A stretch of 33,501 bases of DNA from Aureispira sp. (GTDB lineage Bacteria > Bacteroidota > Bacteroidia > Chitinophagales > Saprospiraceae). Made by a program: the position numbers and the translations under genes. Each line of letters opens with the position of its first letter. Within the stretch, counting starts at the first letter, position 1. A model generated the notes under the pieces. It searched no databases, had not been told where the DNA came from, and saw only the letters and a list, made by a program, of their open reading frames with translations. Positions 16,121-23,159 of the stretch are shown here, piece after piece. Where the stretch lies: assembly GCA_024222455.1 (NCBI GenBank), contig JAAEPD010000115.1, forward strand, positions 1 through 33,501. The letters run 5' to 3'.

Positions 16121-16210
16121 TGGCGGAGAGAGCGGGATTCGAACCCGCGGTACCCGTTAAGATACACACGCTTTCCAAGCGTGCTCGTTCGACCGCTCTG
16201 ACACCTCTCC
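16121..16210 (-). tRNA. tRNA-Ser (anticodon GGA)
   Basis: Read on the minus strand the 5' end GGAGAGG pairs with TCTCTCC, followed by discriminator G and an encoded CCA (16123-16121). The anticodon stem CACGC/GCGTG encloses the loop TTGGAAA, giving anticodon GGA. The T arm GCGGGTTCGAATCCCGC is canonical, and a long variable arm, class II as expected for serine, lies between. About 90 bases with CCA. Confidence 0.97.
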
Positions 16211-16239
16211 TAAATGCTATACAGCAAGGGTAAGACGCA

Positions 16240-16270
16240 CAAAAATTGTAAATTAATGTTACAAAACAAA
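16240..16270 (-). promoter_or_regulatory. Putative promoter of tRNA-Ser
   Basis: On the minus strand AATTTTTG (16247-16240), one mismatch from TAnnTTTG, is preceded by TTTG (16270-16267) with a 19-base spacer. A start about 7 bases downstream would leave a leader of roughly 20 bases before the tRNA. Confidence 0.4.
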
Positions 16271-16376
16271 ATTTTTGAGAATTAATGTGTCAGGAAGTGT
16301 CAAGTTTTGTGACTTTTTCACTTTTGAGCCTTCCTTCTTTTTCCTTGATTTCTAGCTTCAGCGCCCCAAAGCTAAT

Positions 16377-16434
16377 AAAAAAATGCAACTCCCTCTAAGT
16401 TGTATCTAAAGTAGATGTAAGGGAATTGCATTTT
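16377..16434 (-). terminator. Intrinsic terminator downstream of the dioxygenase gene
   Basis: AAATGCAACTCCCT (16381-16394) pairs with AGGGAATTGCATTT (16420-16433). The single non-Watson-Crick pair becomes G-U when read on the minus strand, which then ends in seven T. A weaker A/T hairpin (16448-16457 with 16461-16470) lies right at the stop codon. Confidence 0.65.
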
Positions 16435-16469
16435 GGTGTATGGTTGTAACTTTTTTTTTGAAAAAAAGT

Positions 16470-17600
16470 TTATTTATCCAAAGTACCTCTCAATGCTTGC
16501 TCTCTCTCTATAGATTCAAACAATGCTTTAAAATTCCCTTTACCAAAGGATTTTGCGCCATTGCGCTGTATTATTTCATAAAATACAGTTGGGCGATCTT
16601 GAACTGGTTTGGTGAAAATTTGCAATAAATAACCTTCGTCATCTCTATCAATTAAAATATTTAATCGCTTCAATTCCTCCAAATCTTCTTCAATTTTGCC
16701 TACTCTTTCTGTCACATCCTCATAGTAATTATCTGGTACATACAAGAAATCTACACCATTTTTACGTAGCATATCTACTGTTGATATAATATCTTTGGTA
16801 GCAACAGCAATATGTTGTACTCCTCCTCCTTGATAATAATCAATGTATTCTTCTATTTGAGAACGTTTTTTGCCTTTAGCAGGCTCATTGATTGGGAATT
16901 TGACATAACCATTTCCGTTAGAAACTACCTTACTCATCAAAGCAGTGTATTCTGTAGAAATATCATTATCATCAAAAGTAATCAACAAATTAAAACCCAT
17001 TACTTTTTGGTAGTATTCTACCCAAGTGTTCATTTCGCCCCATCCTACATTACCTACACAGTGATCTACATACATCAAACCAGTAGATTTGACATCCATA
17101 GTGCTTTTGCGAGCCTCAAATCCTGGCATAAATGCTCCTTTGTAGTTTTTGCGCTCTACAAAAGTGTGAATCGTCTCACCATAAGTACAGATAGACGCAG
17201 TACGTACCTCTCCATCATCATCAGTCAAAACTTGAAGTTCTCCTGCTGACTTAGCCCCACGCTCCAAAGCTGTTTTGTAACTAGCTTCTGCATCATCTAC
17301 CCACAATGCCAATACTTTGACACCATCGCCATGTTTTTTGACGTGTTCTGCTACTGGACTATCAGGAAATAAGGCAGCAGTTAAGACCAAACGAATTTTG
17401 TCTTGTTGCAATACATAGGAAGCCGTTTCTTTACAACCTGTTTCCGGACCTCTGTAAGCTACCAATTCATATCCAAAAGCTGACTGATAATAATGAGCAG
17501 CTTGTTTGGCATTGCCTACATAAAACTCTACATAATCTGTCCCTAAAAGAGGCATTGCATCTTTTTGAGTTTCTTGATTAACTTTGATTAAGGTATCCAT
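16470..17600 (-). CDS. hppD: 4-hydroxyphenylpyruvate dioxygenase
   Basis: This iron(II) enzyme converts 4-hydroxyphenylpyruvate to homogentisate in tyrosine degradation, in the cytoplasm. The 376-residue product has two vicinal-oxygen-chelate halves, an N-terminal one from about 14 (DYVEFYVGNAKQAAHYYQ) and a catalytic C-terminal one. The three metal ligands are visible: His in VDHCVG near 177, His in VQHIAV near 261, Glu in VFYEIIQRNG near 339. The C-terminal GKGNFKALFESIEREQ is the typical gate helix. Length is normal. The homogentisate dioxygenase gene is not in the window. Confidence 0.97.
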   Translation of the reverse strand: MDTLIKVNQETQKDAMPLLGTDYVEFYVGNAKQAAHYYQSAFGYELVAYRGPETGCKETASYVLQQDKIRLVLTAALFPDSPVAEHVKKHGDGVKVLALWVDDAEASYKTALERGAKSAGELQVLTDDDGEVRTASICTYGETIHTFVERKNYKGAFMPGFEARKSTMDVKSTGLMYVDHCVGNVGWGEMNTWVEYYQKVMGFNLLITFDDNDISTEYTALMSKVVSNGNGYVKFPINEPAKGKKRSQIEEYIDYYQGGGVQHIAVATKDIISTVDMLRKNGVDFLYVPDNYYEDVTERVGKIEEDLEELKRLNILIDRDDEGYLLQIFTKPVQDRPTVFYEIIQRNGAKSFGKGNFKALFESIEREQALRGTLDK

Positions 17601-17694
17601 AATCCTTGTTTAAATTGAATTAAGAGTCTAACAATATGTATAGACTAATGATTAAATAAAAGCTGAGCAGTTCTATTCTGATTAGAATTTAACA

Positions 17695-17702
17695 CAAAGG
17701 TA
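17695..17702 (-). promoter_or_regulatory. -7 box of the dioxygenase gene
   Basis: TACCTTTG on the minus strand matches TAnnTTTG exactly, about 95 bases upstream of the start codon. It directly adjoins the T run of the upstream gene's terminator, and no clear -33 element is seen at the right spacing. Confidence 0.5.
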
Positions 17703-17703
17703 T

Positions 17704-17737
17704 AAAAAAAGCTTTCAGGCGAGTGCCTAAAAGCTTT
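17704..17737 (-). terminator. Intrinsic terminator of the SDR gene
   Basis: AAAGCTTTCAGGC (17708-17720) pairs with GCCTAAAAGCTTT (17725-17737) around GAGT. The only mismatch is a G-U pair in the minus-strand RNA, and that strand then reads seven T (17710-17704), a textbook rho-independent terminator 11 bases after the stop codon. Confidence 0.85.
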
Positions 17738-17748
17738 AGATTTATTTT

Positions 17749-18570
17749 CTAAATGAAAAAGTCCATTTGTAATTCTTGTGTAGGGTCTACAGCATATTGG
17801 TCCATATCTGTGATTCCTTCTTCTTTCAAGACTTCATCGTCTATAAAAAAGTTGCCTGTACAGGCTTTGCTATCTCTTTTCAAAATGTGATAAGCAGAAT
17901 CAGCCATGATATCTACCGTACGACATTGACGAGCCATTTCTTCGCCTCCTATCTCATAACGAACAGCAGCCGTATCGATAGCAGTACGTGGCCATAGTGC
18001 ATTGACACCAATACCATAATCTCTAAATTCTTCAGAGTGTCCTAATACACACATACTCATTCCGTACTTAGACATAGTGTATGCTACAAAACCTCCAAAC
18101 CACTTAGGGTCCATATTAAGAGGTGGTGATAAGTTTAGAATATGAGGGTTATTTCCTTTTTTGAGGTGAGGTAGACACAATTTAGTTGTCAAGAATGTTC
18201 CTCTTGTATTCACAGAGTGAATCAAATCATAACGCTTCATGGTCATATACTCAGTATTGAGCAATTTAATCGCACTTGCATTATTGATCAAAATATCAAT
18301 TCCTCCAAATGTTTCTACAGCTTTGTCTACTGCTGCTTGCACGATATCTTCTTCTCTTACATCTACAATCAATGGCAAGGCATTTCCTCCTGCTTTTTCT
18401 ACTTCTTCTGCTGTAGTATAGATAGTGCCAGGCAACTTAGGATGTGGTTCTGCAGTTTTAGCTGCAATCACAATATTCGCACCTTCTTTAGCTAGACGTA
18501 AAGCAATTGCTTTACCAATACCACGACTTCCACCTGTGATAAAAACTGTTTTTCCCTTAAAAGAACTCAT
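17749..18570 (-). CDS. Short-chain dehydrogenase, HSDL2-like
   Basis: A 273-residue NAD(P)-dependent oxidoreductase. It has the Rossmann glycine motif TGGSRGIG at about 11-18, NNAS near 91, the catalytic serine in LNLSPP near 145, and YTMSK (Tyr/Lys pair) near 163-167. The insert AAKTAEPHPKLPGTIYTTAEEV and the motif LWPRTAIDTAAV are hallmarks of the hydroxysteroid dehydrogenase-like 2 subgroup, linked in eukaryotes to peroxisomal or mitochondrial lipid metabolism; the bacterial substrate is not known to me. No SCP2 domain is attached. It lies upstream of the dioxygenase but is separated by a strong terminator. Confidence 0.93.
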   Translation of the reverse strand: MSSFKGKTVFITGGSRGIGKAIALRLAKEGANIVIAAKTAEPHPKLPGTIYTTAEEVEKAGGNALPLIVDVREEDIVQAAVDKAVETFGGIDILINNASAIKLLNTEYMTMKRYDLIHSVNTRGTFLTTKLCLPHLKKGNNPHILNLSPPLNMDPKWFGGFVAYTMSKYGMSMCVLGHSEEFRDYGIGVNALWPRTAIDTAAVRYEIGGEEMARQCRTVDIMADSAYHILKRDSKACTGNFFIDDEVLKEEGITDMDQYAVDPTQELQMDFFI

Positions 18571-18823
18571 TTTGTATGTTTTTGAATTTTTGAATAGCCT
18601 ATAAATCTTTCTTGATCACATAAATTTAGGACCTACAAACTATTGAAGTGATTGATAATTTGGTTATAGCGTCTAAATTACCAATAAATCAAAAATTAAT
18701 GAAATTAATATTCTGGATATTTAGTTGTAGAATGCAATCTGTAGATACAAATATTTGTTTTATCGTTTAGATTACTTTAATATTAATGTTCATTCTCGAA
18801 TTTTAAATAGACTATTATACTAT

Positions 18824-19465
18824 ATGAAACTTATAGATTCTTTCGGATTCTTCCTTTTTGGAGCTGTGGTAGGTGCATTTTTGTATGCCAATTATTTTGG
18901 AGCAAAGGGAAAACCTCATCAAACCCAAAGTCATGAAATGCTACTTGAGCGTGTCAAAAAAGTAGCTAAACTCATTACAGTAGAAGGTGAATTTGCCAAC
19001 CTACACGAATACAAAGATTTTTATTGGTCAGATATTAGTTTTTTGAGCAAAAAGGCCATTATCAAAGTCAAGGCTAAGGTTTCGGTAGGTTATGACCTAC
19101 AAAAAGCTACTTTTGAGGCTGATGAGGTCAATAAAATATTCTATGTGCGTGATTTGCCTCAACCTGAAGTACTATCTATTGACCACGATTTAGAATATTA
19201 TGATATGTCTGAGGGTATGTTCAATAGTTTTTCGGAAGAAGATTTAACAGCAATAGGTAAGGTGGCTAAATCTAAACTGGAAAAAGAGGTAAAAAAAGGC
19301 CCTCTTATGGAAAAAGCAAAAGAGGAAGGTATAGAAACACTAGAAATCATTAGAATATTGGTAGAACAGGCTGGTTGGACATTTGAGATTCATAATGCGC
19401 CTGAGACTAATGATACGCTCAATATACCAAGTCCTAATGCTAGAGTTGACTCTTTGTTAAATTAA
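18824..19465 (+). CDS. DUF4230-domain membrane-anchored protein
   Basis: From ATG 18824 the product is 213 residues; a TTG at 18755 would add 23. One N-terminal TM (FGFFLFGAVVGAFLYANYF, about 5-24) anchors a soluble domain. The segment KVAKLITVEGEF followed by DISFLSKKAIIKVKAKVSVGYDL and a C-terminal EEGIETLEIIRILVEQAGWTFEI fits DUF4230, a domain of unknown function. Its stop codon overlaps that of the convergent CHAT gene (shared TTAA at 19462-19465), so the two transcripts must overlap at their 3' ends. Confidence 0.88.
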   Translation: MKLIDSFGFFLFGAVVGAFLYANYFGAKGKPHQTQSHEMLLERVKKVAKLITVEGEFANLHEYKDFYWSDISFLSKKAIIKVKAKVSVGYDLQKATFEADEVNKIFYVRDLPQPEVLSIDHDLEYYDMSEGMFNSFSEEDLTAIGKVAKSKLEKEVKKGPLMEKAKEEGIETLEIIRILVEQAGWTFEIHNAPETNDTLNIPSPNARVDSLLN

Positions 19466-22400
19466 ACTTCTTTTCTAGCATTAGCCAACAATCGCCAACG
19501 CCCTAGCAAGATCAAGGCAGCAAGTAGCAACCCTCCTATTCCTAGATACAAAGGCATATTACTTATTTTTTTAGGAATCGTAATCGACTGCGTATCACCC
19601 AAATGCACAAAAGCTGCCCAAAGGGCAGGGTGCGCTGCCAAACCTTTTTGACTATCCAAATATTGGAGTTTGGCTTGTCGAAGTGCTTCATCTTTAGTTA
19701 TGCCCTGACTCAATTGCTTATAAAAAGTAGTCATCAGCACCTTAGTAGATAAATCATTAACAGACCACAAGCTCATAATTATGCTTGGTGTGCCTGCATA
19801 CATAAAAGCACGTGCTAAACTCAAAGCTCCCTCTCCTTCTGCATAGCGCCCTATCCCTGTTTCGCAAGCACTCAAAACAACCATGTTTGTCTTTAAATCT
19901 AGATTACTAATCTCATGTAAAAACAACATATTATCCTCTAAAGTATCTGAATTTTCGGAAAAGAACAACCCCGAAAACATAGGCATAGATTTATTGGTCA
20001 AACCATGCAGAGCTAAATGTATAATAGAAAAACTATCTGCTAACTGCTTAAATCGTTGTTCATTAGCTGCCTCTCCATACAAAAACCGTCCTTCATAAAC
20101 ACGCTCTAAATACTCTATCTCAGCCGTTGCATAAGGCAAAGAATCCAATGTTTTTCGCATTTTTTGGATATAAGGCATCCTAGAAGTGTTAGTTATAATA
20201 CTTGTGTCATAACTTGCAGCCATTGCTAATATTTTGGCAGAAGCTATTGGCTTCTCCTTTTTGTTTTCATGCAGCAAAGCTGCTGAATAACTGTAGTTGA
20301 CTGTATATTTCCGTATTAAATATGGTAATTTATTATAAGGTAAGGTAGGTTGTCCTCCATCACTTGTCAGAAGTATTTCAAATGGCAAATTGACTAAATC
20401 CTTATCAGGTATAATAATGAGTTTATTTACCTCTTCAGGAAGGTTAGAAAGCGGTTGTTTTAGCAACAACTTATATAAGTCAGAAGCATCTTTTGCAAAT
20501 AGTTCTAAGTCTGACAACAATGGATTTTTTAGCTTTAATAATAGTTGTTTTATTTTTCTACTTAAAGATCTCTGGTTTATTGTTTTATACACCTGAATCT
20601 TATCTTTTGTTATCACATGCAACACAGTAGCACTATCTCCAACCATGTACTCCAATAATACAGTATTAGGGTCCAACAACTGTTCTTGTACTAGACTTGT
20701 ACTAATAGGAGCATCACCATTTTTAAACTTATGGTATTTAGCATAATCCTTTTCTATTTGCTTTTTTAATGTATTCAACTGATTCCCCAAGTCTAAAATA
20801 GCTTTAGATTTAATCGGAATATTTATAGTGTCATTATTTGCTTTCAATTCCAATAATTCAGCCTTTAGGCTAGCCAACTCCTTTCGAATATTTTGCTGTT
20901 GTTGCCGAATTTCAGTAGGCACGCCTCCAAAACTCAATGCCTCACCTACTTTTAATGCATCTTTTAACAAAAAAGACTTATACTGCTCTGAAAAATAAAA
21001 TCCTCTATCTAGATATTTTTCTTTGTTAGTAAGAGCATACAAATCCCAACATATCTTTTGACTTTGGTTATATATATTACCAAATAAGGACAAAAATTCT
21101 TTTTGATCATTTGGGCTAACATGCTCACTTAGGATATATTTGCAAATACTGTCAGATTTCTCTACTAAATCTAAGGTAACTTTTGCTAATTTATAGTTAA
21201 AGGTATCATTTTGGGCCTCTCGGTTATCCTCTAACCAGTCTAACTTTCGATTTAATAAATCGAGCATTTTTTTATAATTCCTACAGCCATTTTTTACATC
21301 TTGCAATGAAGGATTATCATATATAGACTGCCCCTTAAAATTGGGCAAAAGAAGATTTAAGGCATTCTGAAAATAATTAATATTGATTAAATTACCCATC
21401 TCTATATAAGTATCGACTATAATCATGGTTAAATTCTTGTCATAAGCTATGTTTAGTGCCTTCTTAAAATATAAACTAGCATTAGAAGTATCCCCCAATT
21501 CATAATAAACTGTAGCCATATTTCGATAAACTTCAGCAAAAGCCTCTGTTTCCTCTCCATACAACTCCTTATATCTTTTTTCGGTACCTTGATAACAAAA
21601 TAAAGCTTGTTCATATTCTTGTTCTAAGGTATAGACCCTCCCCAACATATCATATAACTGTGCAATAGCTACTTTATGTGCTTGCTCATCTTGCCTATAA
21701 ATATCCAAGGCTTCTAATATCAATTTTTTAGCTGCAAACATTTTATGTTGACTGTACTGCACTATAGCCATACTATGCACCAATCCACCTAAGTTAGACG
21801 TTTTTTTTCCATAAAACTTTTCGTAGAGAGGGCGAGCTTCGTCCAAGTACAACTCTGCCTGATTGTACTGCCCCATATATATATAATTATTGCCCATACT
21901 AAACAGCAAACTAGCATAGTCATAGAGAGGAAATTCGCCTAAAACCTGATGTATTTCATATGCCAATTGAAAATAAGAAGCAGCTCCATTTGTATTATAT
22001 TTATAACTAAATACATTACCCAGATGATAATACAATCTTGCGACTGTCAAATCCTGTTCACCAGTCAAGCCTATTTGCATCTGTCTAGCTTGCTCAAAAT
22101 AGTGATATGCACTATCCAAAGCATAGCGATTGAAGTAATAAGAGCCTATATGTTCTAACCCTTTTACTACTGTAACATGAGCCGTATCACATTGATTTAT
22201 GCTAACCTTTAGTTCTCTTATTATAGGTGTAATATCTTGTCTCAAAACATGCAATGAATAATAGTGTATTTGCTCTCCTATTTGAAGTGAGCCGATACAA
22301 TTCCCATTCTTTCTAGCTAAGTTTTCTGCTTTTTGAAAAACATTAATAGCACTCTGATAATTAGCATTAGCTATATGCGCCATTCCTTTCCTAGTCCATT

Positions 22401-22488
22401 CTCCTACTTGTATCTCAGCAGCTGTTTGTGCTGATAATACTTGTCCCAGAATTAGTAATGCAAGAGATATTACTATAGATCTAATCAT
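19462..22488 (-). CDS. Secreted TPR-CHAT putative caspase-like protease
   Basis: From ATG 22488 the product is 1008 residues (the longer frame uses a TTG). A signal peptide (IRSIVISLALLILGQVLSAQ) is followed by many tetratricopeptide repeats to about residue 420 (for example AASYFQLAYEIHQVLGEFP and EQALFCYQGTEKRYKELYG), a helical coiled-coil region, and a C-terminal CHAT domain from about 690. The catalytic dyad candidates are His in HLALHG (near 827) and Cys in LSACETGIG (near 872). A last TM (LYLGIGGLLLAALILLG) follows, with a basic tail, so the enzyme is probably periplasmic and inner-membrane anchored. CHAT domains are caspase-family proteases; substrate unknown. It could also act as a scaffold in signalling. 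Confidence 0.92.
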   Translation of the reverse strand: MIRSIVISLALLILGQVLSAQTAAEIQVGEWTRKGMAHIANANYQSAINVFQKAENLARKNGNCIGSLQIGEQIHYYSLHVLRQDITPIIRELKVSINQCDTAHVTVVKGLEHIGSYYFNRYALDSAYHYFEQARQMQIGLTGEQDLTVARLYYHLGNVFSYKYNTNGAASYFQLAYEIHQVLGEFPLYDYASLLFSMGNNYIYMGQYNQAELYLDEARPLYEKFYGKKTSNLGGLVHSMAIVQYSQHKMFAAKKLILEALDIYRQDEQAHKVAIAQLYDMLGRVYTLEQEYEQALFCYQGTEKRYKELYGEETEAFAEVYRNMATVYYELGDTSNASLYFKKALNIAYDKNLTMIIVDTYIEMGNLININYFQNALNLLLPNFKGQSIYDNPSLQDVKNGCRNYKKMLDLLNRKLDWLEDNREAQNDTFNYKLAKVTLDLVEKSDSICKYILSEHVSPNDQKEFLSLFGNIYNQSQKICWDLYALTNKEKYLDRGFYFSEQYKSFLLKDALKVGEALSFGGVPTEIRQQQQNIRKELASLKAELLELKANNDTINIPIKSKAILDLGNQLNTLKKQIEKDYAKYHKFKNGDAPISTSLVQEQLLDPNTVLLEYMVGDSATVLHVITKDKIQVYKTINQRSLSRKIKQLLLKLKNPLLSDLELFAKDASDLYKLLLKQPLSNLPEEVNKLIIIPDKDLVNLPFEILLTSDGGQPTLPYNKLPYLIRKYTVNYSYSAALLHENKKEKPIASAKILAMAASYDTSIITNTSRMPYIQKMRKTLDSLPYATAEIEYLERVYEGRFLYGEAANEQRFKQLADSFSIIHLALHGLTNKSMPMFSGLFFSENSDTLEDNMLFLHEISNLDLKTNMVVLSACETGIGRYAEGEGALSLARAFMYAGTPSIIMSLWSVNDLSTKVLMTTFYKQLSQGITKDEALRQAKLQYLDSQKGLAAHPALWAAFVHLGDTQSITIPKKISNMPLYLGIGGLLLAALILLGRWRLLANARKEV

Positions 22489-22511
22489 AAATACTTCTAG
22501 TCCTTTCAAAC

Positions 22512-22545
22512 AGAAAGGTAAGTGTCCTAAAACACTTACCTTTCT
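22512..22545 (-). terminator. Perfect hairpin between ybaB and the CHAT gene
   Basis: AGAAAGGTAAGTGT (22512-22525) is exactly complementary to 22532-22545, with loop CCTAAA. It lies 33 bases after the YbaB stop and 24 bases before the CHAT start. There is no T run on the minus strand, so it may attenuate or process a shared transcript rather than end it. Confidence 0.6.
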
Positions 22546-22577
22546 ATCAAGTTAATTATTACTTACTCTAGTTTTGC

Positions 22578-22880
22578 TTATATACCTCCCAACAAGTCAC
22601 CTAATCCACCCATTCCACCAGGCAACATATTTCCAATCATGCCTTGCATTTCAGTTTGTTCTTTTTCGGCAGCAGCAGCCAACACTTTATTGATAGCAAC
22701 CAATACCAAATCTTCGATTTCTTCCTTATCGGTCAAATCTGCACTAATCGAAACATCTAAGATTTCACGAGCTGCATTAGCTTTTACTTTCACTAAGCCA
22801 TCTCCTGCTTCTGCCACTACTTCTATAGCAACAAGTTTTTCTTGCATTTGCTTTTGCATTTCTTCCATTCCGCCAAACAT
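22578..22880 (-). CDS. ybaB: YbaB/EbfC-family nucleoid-associated protein
   Basis: This 100-residue protein has the family layout: an N-terminal helix (MEEMQKQMQEKL), a central beta stretch (GDGLVKVKANAAREILDVSIS) with the usual VKVxANA motif, a helix EIEDLVLVAINKVLAAAAEK, and a Gly/Met-rich C-terminus (NMLPGGMGGLGDLLGG). YbaB dimers bind DNA and accompany the nucleoid. The usual neighbours dnaX and recR are absent here. The upstream 279 bases to the TonB receptor gene are a divergent promoter region. Confidence 0.94.
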   Translation of the reverse strand: MFGGMEEMQKQMQEKLVAIEVVAEAGDGLVKVKANAAREILDVSISADLTDKEEIEDLVLVAINKVLAAAAEKEQTEMQGMIGNMLPGGMGGLGDLLGGI

Positions 22881-23092
22881 AAATATTATCTTTTTTGTGG
22901 TTGTTGAATTTGTTTTTCTTCTCTATTATCTAATAGTTTGCTATTTTTAGTTCTTGATATTCAAAACCTTATAGTTTTGCACACAACAAAAATCGAGTCT
23001 TGATTATCAATTACTTGAGAAATTTTAGCGAACTATAACAAATATACAACAATGTTAAAGCAATACCAAAAACTCTCAAAATTCTAAAAGAA

Positions 23093-23107
23093 GACTACCT
23101 TTGTTCT
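23093..23107 (+). promoter_or_regulatory. -7 promoter region of the TonB receptor gene
   Basis: GACTACCTTTGTTCT contains TACCTTTG (23096-23103), an exact TAnnTTTG match about 57 bases upstream of the start. The identical 15 bases recur upstream of kdsD (25568-25582). No clear -33 element is visible. Confidence 0.55.
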
Positions 23108-23159
23108 TATCCCAACAAGCACTCCTTTCATTCGATTAAAACCTAAGCAATAGTTCAAA

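Noticed and set aside
16121-16210. tRNA-Ser as the integration site of the mobile element
   Set aside because: It is 8 kb from the element, flanked by intact core genes, and no repeat of its 3' end was noticed elsewhere in the window.
16812-17249. 145-codon plus-strand open frame
   Set aside because: It lies wholly antisense to the dioxygenase gene, and its product shows no domain and an odd composition, so it is a shadow frame.
19462-22488. CHAT protein as part of a CRISPR-linked or gasdermin defence system
   Set aside because: It carries a signal peptide and C-terminal TM, and its neighbours are DUF4230 and YbaB genes with no gasdermin, Cas or nucleotide-second-messenger gene.
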